Positions 1 to 13,933 of a stretch of 64,000 bases of DNA are shown here, one piece after another. A program made the translations under genes and the position numbers. The notes under the pieces were generated by a model. That model was given only the letters and a program-made list of their open reading frames with translations, made no database searches and had not been told where the DNA came from. Numbering within the stretch: the first letter of the stretch is position 1; each line of letters opens with the position of its first letter. Source of the DNA: Siderastrea siderea. Taxonomy: Eukaryota; Cnidaria; Anthozoa; Scleractinia; Rhizangiidae. The stretch spans positions 18,080,453-18,144,452 of the forward strand of contig OZ034978.1 of assembly GCA_964030785.1 (NCBI GenBank). The letters run 5' to 3'.

Positions 1-1382
1 ACTACATAGGCCTTTCGACCTTAACGGTCTTCTTACGTTTGTGTAGTATAAGCGTAGCATAAGCACAGAATGTCTAAACTGCAGTTTTAAGTAGACCCAA
101 GAAGGGCCAGCGCCGTTTACGCCGCTCAGACTTGATCGTTCAAGTTCCTAAAACGCAATTTAGACCCGAGGACTTAACCATTGGCCCTCAGAGTTTGATC
201 GTTTGACTGCCAACGCTCATCAACAGTCATCACGCGGCTGTCATGCACCATCGCCAGCTCTCGTTCTCGTGGTCATATTTTTGCGTAAGCCTTGTCTAAG
301 AAAACGCTTTCAAATTTTAGTGACGGGACTAAAGAGTTAATACAAACACAAGAGTTCCTTTTCAGTTGTGCAGTCTCTCTTCCAACCCGTTCAGTAGTTT
401 CGCATTGGTCTATGATTGGACAATGGGGAATTCTTAGATGTTCTTTAAGTCCACACACTGTCGGTTTATCCACTGCCCGAGAAAATTATATGCAACTAAA
501 ACAAAACAAGAGTATCCGATTAGTGTATATCAACTAATTTCGGTTAAAGCCCCAGATTTCTCAACTTCATGAAGAGTCAACCCTTGGGGTTCTGAACGTA
601 TCTTGAGGGGCAAAAGAAGACAAAAGCAAAACACAAATGGGTTTTGAATTTTATTTAAACGATCTCTTGACAAGAAGTATAATGTGACCTGTAAATGGGA
701 ACAGGTGATCATGTAACACTAACAGACATTTTCCAGTTTCTTTGTACGTGCACAAGAAAAGGGAGTGGTTTAGTTTTCAACCGTCTCCCTCCCATAGTTA
801 ACCATGTTATGTGCTTCAGTCTGTGGCCGACGGACGGACCCCAGTCTTGTCTAGGATAATAAGAGTTTAAGTTGTTGTTTTCAGTAGGCTATTTGTTCTC
901 TGAAGCATTTCCTCAAATGCCTTTCTTAATTTTTCTTTTTATAAACTATTAGTTCTTGCTGTTTCTTAAACAAAACAAGTTCTTTTTAAGCGCACTTTAT
1001 CACCGATCTCCGTTAACGGAGATGAAATAAACTTTGACAAACTTTAAGTTTATACATTTATAAATTAACAATCAAATTGTACACCATACTTTTAGTATAA
1101 AAGATAACTTCAAAAAAGTCGTATCAAAATTATATATAAACCTTTCTTTTCTTTTGCTTCATGTTTTCTTTTCTTTTTTTAACTAACAGCCTTCTTGTAA
1201 AGTTTATGTAACGCACGTAAACAATTTTCTACATAAATTGTGTAGCGTGCGTGAACAAACTTCTGCATAAGTCACACAAGTGACATAAACATCCACGAAG
1301 CAAAGGAGGCCCTAAACAAAAGACGAGAACGTACTATGTTACAAACACCTTATGCAACTTTTTTTTTTCTATAATTGTCACA
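1..1382. other. Non-coding sequence downstream of SMYD4
   Basis: No protein-like reading frame longer than about 80 codons is present, and the short ORFs here have no recognisable composition. The stretch is AT-rich and presumably includes the 3' untranslated region of the minus-strand SMYD4 gene. I found no clear AATAAA on the minus strand close to its stop codon. Confidence 0.5.
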
Positions 1383-4300
1383 TCATGAGCTATTGTTCCT
1401 TTTGCGACCAGGACCTTCAACCGCTATAAGACAGCGTTTCATCTCGTTAAGTTCCTTCACATCTGGATTGCTCCGGCCATAATGGCGTGCTAAGAGACTA
1501 GTGGCTTTATCGATGGTAGATAGCGCCTTCTTGACCTGTCTGTCATTAAATAGCAGTTGTGAGAGTTTGTGAAGCTCATGAGCGTATTCCACACTTGATG
1601 AACCGAAAGCTTTCTCCACTGCTTCACAACTCTGGGCACAGTAATGTGATGCTTTTTTGAAGTCTCCAGTCATGGCATAGCACCTACCGGCGAGAACAAA
1701 GAAAAGACAATTGAGGGATAACCTTGTACAAAAAGGAACAGCTAAACAGGGTCTCTTTGGGCGCCCACACGTACAAATGAAGGCAATATGACCCCATCGC
1801 TTTTGGCAGGTTTAGGTGCGTTTTAGGTAAAATTATTCATGACTTGTTAGTTGAAATTTTAAGCTGAAGGTGAAAACACAGTTTTAAAAAAAGGAAGTAT
1901 GAAAATTTGTTTCACCAATCTCAACTTGCAATGCAGCATTTGCCGCGTGACGAGTTGCATGAAAATGTTGCCCGTATTATTTGGGCCTTAGGAGAGGTGT
2001 TTACCAGCAGAGGTTTGACTGTACCTTGCAATGGCATCATGTGTCTCTGCCAAGTCCTTGTGATACATGTGAAGCAGCATTTTGCGCCGTCGCAGACATT
2101 CATGGAACACATCGAGCGCCTCCTTGATTCCAACTCTTTCGGACAACCGAACTCCCTTTACAAAGAGTAGCTCTGCCTCATGAGCTAGTCTACACTCTTC
2201 CAGCATGCTTTTCTCCAAGTTACATTCACGGTTCTGACAGGTCCCTGTCACTCCACCACTCACAGAAGACAGTTTCATGGCAAACGTGCATTTAGGACAA
2301 GCAAAGGCTGAGAAGCACAACCTTTTGTTCTCCATTTCCTCGTCACTAAGAGAGAAAATGATCCCCGGTCAGACGCTTATATCTTAAAGACTTCAGACCC
2401 TACCCCAGAAAGATACAGTCCATGTTCTTCTTGCAGTACATTAATACAATGTCAAGAAGATACCATACTGGCGTATGAAACATCTGAAAACTAAAACACA
2501 TAGAACATTTCGTAGGGAAATAAGATACTTCAAACTTACCTCTTGCATGCTGTACACTGACAAGTGAAAAAGTACTGCTTGTACAGGAGCTTTTGACGAT
2601 CCTCGCGGCCCATGCGACTTACATGAGGGCCTGTATGAGAACAAATAAAGTCTATTAGATGAGTGTACTGTCACATTCCACATTTTCAAATACCTGTCTG
2701 GTTCGACATTAGGATGGCACTCGTGCAAAAAGATACAGGGGCCTTTTAAAAGCTGGCTATAGCTATGTTGCATTTCCACCCGAGGCAGGTGGGTTGGGGG
2801 GGGGGGGGGTTGGGGAGAATTGGTACACCTACACACAGTCGGATCATTACAGAGCTCGCCTAGCTTAAAAGCAAAATTGACTTTTTTTCTAGTGCTTGCT
2901 CACTTACCATAGCAGTGAGATATCTCTGATCCTTTGGCTATGTTATGTGTTGCTCTCACCACCAGATGGCCGCCAACAAAGCTGAAAGTACAAGGATACC
3001 ATATTTCATTATTTATCACAAGTACATGCATAAGCTACAGTATTACAGTAAGTAGTATTCTGTGCAGTGACAAGCCTTTAAACATACACCATAAGCTATC
3101 TGACCCAGCTGTCCAAAGCCGATACTCTCCATATATAATGTAAACCCAGGAACAGTTTGTGGGAGACCCCAGTGTGAACACATTACCATTCAAACCTTTA
3201 CAGGTATGACAGAACCACATTTGTCCTGACTATTTACATGTTTTATGATTTTCACAAACCAACCTCTGAACTCACCAACACATCACAACACATCAATCCA
3301 GTGCATACTCTAAACCAAGTGAGCACTCACCTCACTATGACATCTGGATCACAAGCATGATTCAGCAGAGATGCTGTTGGATAAACAGCCGTAGCTATCC
3401 TCTTCTGTTCTCTGGATATAACATGATCCTTGGATGCATGTTTTGAATTTGCCTTGTCATCACCAGTAGATACTATCGCTGTGATTGCATGAACATTGCA
3501 AGACATTTGTTGTGAGTGGTGAAAGAGTAAACAGCCAACCACATCAGCTGAAAGACAACTTGTCTCCGCACCACTTTCTTCTGCACTTTCAAGTTCTTGT
3601 GTTAAGCTTGAGCAAAACAAGTTTTGAAAATTGTTCACACCATAGTATTGCTTAAGTTTTTCATCCTGAAGCTCATGTGGTTGACATAGCCTGTTTCTTG
3701 TGCAGTTATCACAGCTCAATTGTCTTTGGGGCAAGTCATCTTCTCTAACCATGACACCATGAAGAAACTCTGCTAGCAATGCACAATTCTAGAATTAAAT
3801 GAAATTAAATATTGGCTGAGTATAAGCAATTTTAAGTTAAAACATCTTTCTTTTTACTTTAAACAACCAGTTTAATTACTAAAGACATGAGAAAAAGGTA
3901 GGTGATCAGGAAAAAGGCAATGACAGGTACAACCAAACTCTCGCAAGCAAGATTGAAGAAAATGTGCAAAAAATGGAAAATAGAGATGGTACATGGTTAA
4001 AAACATTCAAGTGTAACCTACATTTTTCTGAAGCTTTCTGGTTTTCCAACTTGAATTTCTAATTAATTTTCAGTTTATTTTTTGTGCTTCTCTGTACTGA
4101 ACTGTAAAACACTACAGCTTAAAGTTGAGGGACATACCAGTGCATGGGACATCAAGGTCTTGACAGGCTGTAACTCTGTGTTGGTCACCAGAGAAAACAC
4201 TGAGCCATAATCACCTGTTGATAACAAGACATACAGTTTGATAAAACGTAAAGATCAAGCAATGAGTTTCATTCAAAGTTAACATTCATCCCTTTCACTT

Positions 4301-7300
4301 CTAACAGTGACCTGTTGCTCAATTAAAAAGCCCTCATATTTCTCTTGATTGAACATACATGTATTCGTAAAAATAACAAACAATAGTGGTTTCATTAAAG
4401 GGCAACTTCTCGCAGTGCACTGACATCAACTTGAACTCAAACAGCTGCCTGCTTTGTCGTAAACTTTTATCTGGACTCAAAGTGAGAACCAGGGAAACTC
4501 TTCCACTTCTGCAACGAAAGATGTGGTTGTTCATCGTGGTTTATAACAACAGCTTTGGTTTATCATTTGTCTCACAATACTGTCACTAATTGATGTGGAT
4601 CATCATGTTTCTACCGCTTACTGCTGGACTTCATCAGGCATTGGTGTACTTGTGCTTGGATAGTATGTAACATCTGACAATGACAAAAATGATATCCACT
4701 TACCCAAATATTCTCCCTCTGGGCCACAGCCGGATACTCTGCCAAGATTTGCACTTTCACATGAAGGGGACAATGAGGACAACCTTTTTAAGAAATCTAA
4801 AACAGGAACAATAAATGAAAATTAACATCTCAATCTTGGCAGTCTGGAAGGATGGCCGCATTACAACCCCTCGAGAGGAACAAAGTTTGTTTGACCTTAA
4901 TTACAAATTTTACTCACCAAGAATGTTTTCAGTCCCTGTAACCAAAAGGATTCTTAGTGATAACTGGAAAGTAGGGTCCATCTGCAAAGACATAACAGAA
5001 AACAAGTTTGATAAATATACATGCATCAAGCAACATACAATGAAAACCTGAAGTTTACACAACCTAAAGGAAGGATACCTACCATTTTGAGAAGTGGACC
5101 AAGGTTACATTCAGCATTGTGGTATTGAGCCCAGGCTTTGTCACGGCATGACTGAGAACAATACTGCACTTCACAGCATTGGTGGCAACTGCAAAGGAGG
5201 CAACAAACAAGGTTACTGTGAAGGGCATTACAAATTTGATTTTTACAAAACTAAGGTTTTTACATAGCAGCCCGCACAGGGCCAAAATGTTAGTTGCCAT
5301 AGCACCTAAAATGGCCTCAAATAGAGGGTTGTTAACTATAATATGTACATTAAATTTAAATTCTCCCTACCATAGTCAAAAGGGTAAAAAAAGCTCACTT
5401 ACGGAAATGGTGCCACTAAAGCTTGAAAACAGAAGTCGCAATGAGTAAGGGCATTTTCTGGCAGAAGCACAGCAGCATATGGAGGCTCAGATATGAGGAT
5501 ATCTCCAGCACGAATATCATCAGAGGCCTAAGGATAGTTAGTAGGAAATTATATCATAATATTCTATTTATAAGAATGAGGGATCTGTAAAGAACTCTAA
5601 TCTTCCACTGTCAAGTTACATGTACAAAGGACACGGTTACTGAACAGGCAGCAGCTACTAAGTGTTGCCATAATAACAGTGGACAGTGTAAGACACAAAG
5701 TCAAAATCAAAACTAATTTCCTTTACTATTTTTCTTCTTTTCAAAATGATACATAAATTTTGATAATCTCAGTGCACACCTAGGTTTTAAAACAAAAGTT
5801 TGTTGATGTCTCCATGGCTAAATAAACATGCATGGGAAATAATGGGGTTGACAGGTGCACATGATTAACTACAATTCCCAATTTACTTCTTGAATGCCAC
5901 TTTCTATGGTAGTTTTCAACCTTTTAATTAAGTTTTTCATGCATGTTTTCTTTTTAATTTGGGTTCAAAAAACATAAAATTGTATGAATTATTTATTACC
6001 AAATGTTATCACAATTTTCTTGAACTCTGGGCTTAAAAGGCAATTTTAAAATTCCAAGTCTGAGAAAGTCCTGACAAGGCAAATTGAGAAGAGTCTTTAA
6101 TTATCAGAGACAATTGAACATCACCAGTAAACACTGCTTTAAGTAACTTAACCAATATCCAGGTCAAACCAACCTTCAGAAATCGGCCTTGACTGCTAGT
6201 ACAGTTAATTGCAATTAAACTAGACCCATTAGCTATCTTGCTATGAAGTCCACCTGAGACAGTAGGTATATCTTTTGAAGGATTGCCACCTACAACAGAA
6301 CAGGCACTGCTCTCAATACATGACTTGCAAGATTTGACTCAAAACCATTAACTCAACATCTGTCTGATTCTGCAACATGAGAAAGGTTTACAATCTCAAT
6401 ACTTACCATGAAAAAACTGATTGGTTGTTGCCAGTTTTTTCTGACAAGCCTTTTCAAGGTTGGTGAGCTTCGCGCTAATAGCCTGAGGGCACTGTAATGA
6501 TGTTGCTTCTTGGATGTCGTTCAGACATGTCTAGACAAAAAGAATTTTACAATGTTGAAATTGGCACAATTAGGCAATACAGTGAATACAGCAAAGTGTG
6601 AGAGTGTTGTTAAGATGGAAAAAGTCATGAAAGGATACAAGGAAAGAACTTAGCTCTCAAAGACCACATAAAAATATCAATCAGACAACTTGTGATCATA
6701 AATAAATGAATGGCAAAGTACACAAGCTTTTCTTTCCTGATATCTTAGTATCACAGAAATTATTTTCTCTCCATGAAATCGACTACTCAAAATAAGGTCC
6801 AGGTTGTGTTGCATGCACAACACAAAATTGGTGTTGAAAGTAATTCATTCCACTTTCTCAATCAACTAGAAGCAAGACCAAAATCAATCATGACTTGTTT
6901 GCACACGCTTTTGCATGCTGAGCACCATTTATATTATTTGCTTCCAGTTCTGATTGCTTTGTTGTGTTGTTAGCATCTGCTGTGATTTGCCAAATTGGGT
7001 ATTTGGTTTTGGTTTTTTGATATTCTACTGGAAACCACTCAAAGAGTTAAACAGATTTCACTCTTTTAACTTGTTACAAAACCATGTCCAGTCATTATGC
7101 AACATGTTAAAGCATACCTTGTATTCCTGAGCATTGAAGAGTGCCTCAGCTCTTCTGGTATAAAGAGCAACAAGGCTGGTGTGGCCATCAGACCTGCTGC
7201 TGTTATCAGCACTGTCTGATGACCCTGAGTCACACATCTTGCCTGGCTGGTTGGAAAGTGGATCATGGTTTTCTGAGTTGTTCAAGAGTGCTTGCTGAAT

Positions 7301-10300
7301 GGCCTACAGTTAAGATAAAGATGCAACACATTACTGAGATCATGTATGTCCATTTTCCTAGCCAGAATCCTTGTGTTGACAATTTTATTTCTTAAGACCT
7401 TTTTTCACATAGGTAAAGAAACTGTCGGGTGGTAGTGTAAAGGAAACCAGACCTAAATCCTGGCGTATCTAATATGACATTTGGTAACGAAGCTTTGATG
7501 TTTCATTTTTTTTATGGTTAATTGATTAACATTTAATTCAATAAGACATGTAGGTAAGGTAAAGTCACACATGAACCTAGCTTAACCCAGTTTCTGTGGC
7601 ATGCAACTGGAAGGCTTGCTACAGCCTCGCCTGCTGGTACCCATTTATATTCCTTGGTGGAGACAGACAGTGAAGAGTTAAGTTACTTGTCTAAGGAAAC
7701 AACATATGGCAGGGACCTAGCCTCAAACCACTGAACTCCAGATTTGAATTCCAACATGCTAACCAATACACACCCTGCCCCCAATAAATTTGATAAGATA
7801 CCCCAAGAATAATAATATCCTAGTCACTTTGTGTTACTGAAACCAGAAAAAAACTGATGGCTTGATCAAGACAAAGGGCTTAGAACTAACAGACTTTTTA
7901 GTGTTTAATGGTATATCACAATTTTACAGGGCTTGTTTCATCAGTTCTCCTTCTCTGCAAAACTGATCAAAAGTCTAGTCATTACCAGTGAGAAGCAAAT
8001 CACAGCTTTCTTGAAATCTCTACGCCTGAAGTGCTCTTCTCCAACACAGAGGTATTCGTGGACATTCCCTGTGGACTTGTCTTTCTGTTTATCTCCCGTA
8101 TTTAGAAGTTTTTGTATTTGCTCAGTAATTTCTTGGGCCACGGGGCTGTTTCTGAAATTACAGCAACAGAAATGCTGAATTATTTCTTAATAGATCATTA
8201 TAATAACATGCAAATGTCCTGAGAGTTTACTGTCTGCCTTCAAATTTGTGACTCTTGACAAGTGTCAAGAATGACAAATCAGAAATCGAGCAAGGGAAAA
8301 CAAACAAATCATAAATTAAACAAGGGCACATACACATGCAGAAAAAAAAACACTGAACTAAAAGTTCAGGAAGTTTAGACAAAGAGATACAACTGTACTA
8401 TAAACTGATCAAAATGTTTGTATATTCTTTTGCATTACAGATGTTCACCCCTCTGTAATAAGTTATTAAAACTTCTAACTTGATTCTAGGGATTAGGAAT
8501 GTCAAACTGGCAGAAAAAATACACGAAGGCTAATGGCTGCTTTTGTAATTCACTTGCTTTACTGCTCTACATCAGAACAAAATTCAGACTAGAATGTCAG
8601 TAATCAGATGATATCTATTACTGCATCCATCAACCTGACTAGCTAGCACCAAATCTTCATATTGAAAAAGCTAATTTAAATACCAGAAAAACAACCTACA
8701 CAAAAAAACAAAAAGCATAATCCTATTCATTCATAGTTATTTGATGAGCAATTGATTATATCCAAGCAGAAATTATCGTAAGTAAGCTTTTGGAAAGTCA
8801 TGTTTATTTGTAAATAACTCCCTCAATTAACTTTAAAATTTGGTCTTCTTGACATATTTCACTGAAAAATAAAAAAAAATTAACGTGCAGAATAATTATT
8901 TTTCTCCCCTTAAACCTGTGTACAATTAGTTACATGACAAAGAATTTCTAAAATAACTGGCTAGACAACAAAAACTGTGAATGGTTATGTTCACTCTACA
9001 AAATTATTTTATTGAACCAGCTTCCATAAGCACAGGCCCTGAAAAAGTGACAGGTTGCAAGTAACTAAAAAACAGGCAGTCTGCAATCTTTGCAAAGACT
9101 TGGGAAATAGTTTGCAAAATTATTTAAATCAATTTGTACTTTTGTTTGTGAATGTTTTCATATTTATTATGAGACGATTTTATGAAAACTTAATTTAGGA
9201 ATTTTTTGTAATATTTCTGAACAAGAACCTAGCAATCAAACATGAGGTATGGTCAGGTATTGCAGGGTACTGATATTAGACAGTGTAGGGTCTCAATTGC
9301 TAAACATTTACAGCAGCCATATAATGTTGCTCACAAATTGAGTATTCCACTTGTCACATTATGCAAGAAGAACAATATGTTTTATGTTCTCATATTTATC
9401 TCACAACACAAGCCTACGAAGGTTTCCTGATATCTGCCTTACGGTCATTGGCATTTCCATTTCAACATTTGATCTAAATCGAAGGATGCAATTTCAGAAT
9501 GTTCAGAAATGGACATACGTTGACAGATCGCACTAAAATTAATAAAAAATTTAAGGCCTGTACAAAAAGCAAGACCAATGAAGCCACTGAAATTTCAGAT
9601 CGTAATTGGTCCTCAAAATAAAGATCCTAAAGCAAATAAAGTTATTGACAACATCTCAGATGGTTTCTGAAGAAAACATGAAAAGCTGCACGTGCGATGA
9701 AATATGATTCGACACGACATAACTGCAAGGGGTCTTGATAAAAATAGAGTTCAAAAAATGAAATATATTCTCTCGAATCATGCTATTACTTGTTTTCTAG
9801 TTTCTCCAGCCAAAAGGGGTGCGATATGTCACAGCTCACTGTAAACAAAATTTAAGCTTTAGAACTGCGAAGAAAAGCGTTCATGCATATTTCATTGTGA
9901 AGCATTTTGGTACAGTACTTTCTAACTTGACAAAACAAGGCTTGGGCAGGAAAAGCAAAGAAATACTGTAGCAACTTGAAATCTTTGAAAAGGCACATTT
10001 AGGGATGTACTTCGATCTTCCAAGATGGATTATTCAAACTCAAACCCTGTTGAACAAACACGATTTTAATGCTGTGGTTATCTGTTGAGGTGAACAGTTC
10101 TCTAAATTGAATTGCAATTTCTGTAAAATATGAACGTCGCAAGTCGCATATTGAAAGCAAAAACAACAAGAGATTCTCAGTAACAGAGAACTGAAGGATA
10201 ACAACACCAGTTATCCGGATGTAAGACTTTACCACTCAATGTTATATGGTCATTCTATGACCGACCAAATCGACCTTGTTTGCAGCTTCGGGAAATTGTC

Positions 10301-10564
10301 AAAGCTTATCAGACTTTCGCTTATTGCTTACTCGATTCAAGAATTCGCTAGATTTAAGTGTAGCCTATAATTTATAACCCAAGAAAAAGCAGAATATGCT
10401 TAGAATGTGCAACGAAAAGGTTAACCCTAAGCTTACCTCAAAATGTATTTGCAAAATTTGAATCGCTCTCCGTCCGTCTTCAGCCGGCCAAACTCTTTCA
10501 TGAAAGGTCCTCGGAGCTGTTCCAACACAAAGTTGTCCCATTCTTCCTTCAAGTGAAGCGCCAT
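1383..10564 (-). CDS. SMYD4: SET and MYND domain-containing protein 4 (SMYD4-like lysine methyltransferase)
   Basis: Fifteen-exon gene of about 815 codons, close to the vertebrate SMYD4 length. Exons in transcript order: 10564-10437, 8151-7986, 7303-7118, 6530-6407, 6289-6174, 5527-5403, 5188-5083, 4981-4918, 4796-4704, 4214-4138, 3788-3331, 2981-2908, 2630-2540, 2345-2005, about 1682-1383. All have GT-AG borders, and the phases of exons 1-14 chain without a break. The product starts MALHLKEEWDNFV, which is the first ATG and a typical SMYD4 opening. The N-terminal SET half (RAGDILISEPPYA, about 246-258) is followed by a MYND finger at 270-309 with C270, C273, C283, C286, C292, C296, H305 and C309. 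The catalytic SET part has NHACDP at about 538-543, GSEISHCYGPH, and a Cys-rich post-SET segment (FFTCQCTACKR, FACPKC). The C-terminus is TPR-like (GDFKKASHYCAQSCEAVE). The family uses S-adenosylmethionine to methylate proteins. The exon 14/15 junction does not close in frame with strict GT-AG, so a micro-exon or unusual site is likely there. Confidence 0.93.
2790..2815 (+). repeat. Guanine run in a SMYD4 intron
   Basis: A run of about 15 G flanked by GGTTGGGG-type blocks on the plus strand, which reads as C-rich on the transcribed SMYD4 RNA. It could form a G-quadruplex on the non-template strand. It is otherwise a simple low-complexity tract and prone to length error. Confidence 0.7.
7601..7790 (-). 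repeat. Possible dispersed SINE-like repeat in SMYD4 intron 2
   Basis: On the minus strand this stretch contains 'actccagatttgaattcc'-type sequence near a tRNA B-box-like element, and a segment ending 'tataaatgggtaccagcagg' of the kind that is widely dispersed in marine invertebrate genomes. I infer a dispersed repeat. The family cannot be confirmed without a repeat library. Confidence 0.25.
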
Positions 10565-10740
10565 TATTGATCTGTACGCTCTGCAGTCTTTTATTGTCCC
10601 TCTAAAGTGGAAAACAAGGAAATTTAGACTGCTTTATCCCCCCGCTACCCCAACTGAATGCAAGCGCAAGCTGATGCAACTGAGGCAAGTAATTTCACTT
10701 GCAAACAAATTGTCAAGCATATATTTAGTAAACAGCTTCT

Positions 10741-10780
10741 GATTGGTCAATTGATATAGGGCGATATTTATTGACCAATC
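10741..10780. promoter_or_regulatory. Inverted CCAAT-box pair upstream of SMYD4
   Basis: Perfect 10-base inverted repeat GATTGGTCAA ... TTGACCAATC with a 20-base spacer, about 180 bases upstream of the SMYD4 start codon. Each arm contains an ATTGG/CCAAT core, the NF-Y binding motif. A promoter role is inferred from position only. Confidence 0.35.
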
Positions 10781-12285
10781 GAAATAGCGCTTAGAATCAG
10801 ACGTTGAGCCCCAATCCCCTCAAGAAAGGTCACAGGTCAGGCGCAATTTTATCGGGCGGACATTTCGACAGTTCCTCTTCTCTGCTTAAAATTTCTGTTT
10901 GCATAGACAGTTTTCTGACAGCAAAGCTTTTAAATGATGTAAATCTCGATAAAGGCTAATTTTACCTTCACCTGCCTTTGCCACGGCGAAAAGCAAATTA
11001 TTCCGTGATGTGCGAGTGGAAAGATATACGCCCCTGGACACACCTCCGACATGCCCCCAAAAGTGACCAATAAGAGGTTGAGCTTTGACAACACACTTGC
11101 GAAATCGTATGCAAACAAATAAATTAAATTTCAGTAGCTGACAAGCCTACTTGGATTCCTGCTTGTCAAAAATTTTCATAAAACCAATCTACATAGACTT
11201 AGGAGAAGAAAATAATATGATGGTCATCTCTTTTATTTCAGAAACTGCAAAACAGCGACTGCTTGAATTTGAATTTTCAAATTGTATTAAAGCAACGCAT
11301 TTCCATAATGTCTGCATTTAGACAAGTCCTTTTGTTTGGTCGAAAGCCCTGTTTGAATTAGGAGCCTTACTTTGAAGAATTAGATTGACAAAAATTTTCT
11401 TTTGGCTGACCGAGGAAGTTTGCTTTACGGCTGCTTATATTGTACACAAAGTCTAATTTTCTTCAAACTGGTGTTCTCCAACATTTCACGAGAAAATAGA
11501 AACTATAAGCAGACTGAGATGAACGGCACAGTCAGCGCTCGCTAACTGTCGTAGAAAGACCACACAGAAAATAAAAACATATTTTAGAGCTCTGGAATAC
11601 GACGTTATGGAGCTTCTAATCGAGAAGCGTAAATATCTCTTAGATTGTAAATTTATTAACGAGAGAATGCTATTTTACTTTGATATAACTGAGAAATAAA
11701 ATGGCAAAGCAAATGGACTTGAACTCGCTTGCTGCAAGCTTGTTGTGACTGGTGAATCGTGAAAGTTTCAATTTTTGTCACGCTTTTGTTAGGGGAGACA
11801 ACCTTGTTGAAGTTGGGGAGGTTGTCAAGCACCCAGCAAAAATTATGAAGAGACCCGGAGATCCAGTCAGTAAATCTTGAACTTTCAAGCTTGTTCATCC
11901 TGCTTCAGCAAAACCGCCAGTCAAGGTATTCAAACTATTTTCATACCAATCTAACACAAAGAAAACAACTTAGAGTTTGCTTTACAGTCATGACACTTAA
12001 AAAGGTCTTGAAAGACAGCTTTCAATATTGCAAAAGTGCGTAGGTGGAAAGATGATCTCTGACCGTCTCTTAGTGCTCAGTTGTAAATAGCACGCTGGGT
12101 CAATACTGTAATATCAGTAAGTCTAAGAGCGCCTTGGGTCTTTAAAGAAAAACAATTTCATTTCTCACACTGGCAAAGCAGTATATGCAAACTGTATTTC
12201 GTTTCTTTGAAATCTAGGTGCGTCCACCTAGTTTATCCACACCCATAAAAACTAGTATCGGTTTAATCTTTGATGGTAATCATGA

Positions 12286-12319
12286 TGATAATAATAATAA
12301 CAATAACAATAACAATAAC

Positions 12320-12352
<33 letters not shown>
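12286..12352. repeat. AAT/AAC trinucleotide microsatellite
   Basis: Uninterrupted run of AAT units with an internal block of AAC/ACA units, read directly from the sequence. Confidence 0.95.
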
Positions 12353-12353
<1 letters not shown>

Positions 12354-12672
12354 TCTAGAGTTTGTGGATATGATACTATCATGTTACCATCAAAGTGACA
12401 GCAATTGGGCAGTACTCTGCGGTGGCGATGCATGTTTATTTTGAGGAACAAGGTGGTTAACTTTCAACGAGTCTGTGGATTAACAATGCCACCTATCGTA
12501 GTTCAACATAGTACTCACTATATACTATATATGTCCTGTAGAAAGCGGTTCTTGCCATTTCGTTTTCGTCTCTTCTACAACCAATATCTTTTCAGTATTG
12601 AAGAAAAGGAAACTGAATGTCTTGGTTATACTGAAAATCCTGGCTGGAACTTAGGCTGGAACCTAATTAACA

Positions 12673-12673
12673 G

Positions 12674-12723
<50 letters not shown>

Positions 12724-12770
12724 TTATATAGCGCCTATCCAATTCTGCTCTAGGCGCTTCACAAAAAGGT
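12673..12770 (+). repeat. AAT microsatellite with 'tatagcgcct' hairpin tail
   Basis: About 17 AAT units run straight into 'tttatatagcgcctatcc' followed 16 bases later by 'taggcgcttcacaa'. GCGCCT/AGGCGC forms a short inverted repeat. A trinucleotide run fused to this hairpin recurs in many invertebrate genomes and looks like the end of a dispersed element. The family assignment is uncertain. Confidence 0.55.
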
Positions 12771-13582
12771 AGTACTGCTAGTACTGTAATAAAAGATAAG
12801 ACTTACTCAGAATAATCGCTGATACGTGGACTGATAAATCACCTACAAATGGGAAAAACTGTCTGCAATTAAAAAATCCCAGTTGTTCTTCGATGTCATC
12901 AGGTACAGGATTAATAAGTTCGGCGGATGAACAAAGTGCAGCTTTTGTATTCCCAGCTTTTCACGCTTCATTGCTCATTCACTAGGACTTCCTTTGTTAA
13001 TAAGTAAGTAAATAATCCAGTTAAAATGGTCTAACGCTCACAGCTTAAGCCTGGAACAGTCATTTTGAACTATTCTATTCACGTTTTGGTGGATCAAACA
13101 AATCGAGGAAGTCAGAGGTAGCCTATAAACAACAAGGAACAACATCGTAAACAACAACCGCAATTTAGTTAATTCTGTCGAGGAAGTCTGCACTTCAAGG
13201 AACTTGGCTAAACAATAACGGAAATCTAAACTTAAATTTTGAATCGCATCCAGACGCCACTATAACTCTGCAAAGCCAGTGTCCAAAAATGATTATTTTC
13301 GCCAGCGGCATTCAAGGAAACACTTCCCTAGGGTTACCCGCACTGAAAGTGAGCGAAGTTGGCTATGGGAGTTATAGCTGCTAGCGTATTAATTTTTATC
13401 CGGGTTTCCATGTAAGTAAATAGCAGCTCCGTCTTCAGCCTTACGGCTAGCCCCTGGAGGAGGATTCGAGAGAAGGTGCTGCTTGTTTTCTTTTTTAAGA
13501 ACGGCAATACATTCCAAATAAAATTACACTGCATTGCTATTAAATTAAGTTAAAAGGATCGATGTTCGTGTAAAAGAAACTC

Positions 13583-13933
13583 TTGCAGCAGAATTGTTGC
13601 GCGACATGTTACAAAGTCCCCGTGGGAGTGTGTGCAGTTAAAAATTGCGATAAAATGATGCAAAGCAGATGCAAAGCATTTCCAGAAATTCTTGTTAAGA
13701 TTGCCGCACTGCCCACCACCTTGGATTTACAACAAAGCAACAAAACGTTTTCCGCAAAGTTTGATCAGTGTACAATGTTCCGTAAAACTGGAGGGCCTGG
13801 CGCCCCTGCGGATGGATACTGGGAGGCAGGTGAAATTTATTGCTCTTCTTTCGTTCAAAATACTTATGCAAAATACTTTGATGGCCAAATGACGAGGATT
13901 AAGAAAAGTCTTAGTAAAACGATCATCTTATAA
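13583..13933 (+). CDS. Unassigned 116-codon ORF, doubtful
   Basis: Single open frame starting MQQNCCATCYKVPVG. It has several cysteines but no recognisable domain, signal peptide or membrane segment. The overlapping second frame (13692-13892) is also open and includes LRMDTGRQVKFIALL. Two open frames over the same stretch suggest a transposon-derived or chance ORF. It has no neighbouring exons that splice to it. Confidence 0.12.
   Translation: MQQNCCATCYKVPVGVCAVKNCDKMMQSRCKAFPEILVKIAALPTTLDLQQSNKTFSAKFDQCTMFRKTGGPGAPADGYWEAGEIYCSSFVQNTYAKYFDGQMTRIKKSLSKTIIL

Noticed and set aside
12263..12451. Minus ORF with a poly-isoleucine stretch
   Set aside because: Produced by the AAT microsatellite.
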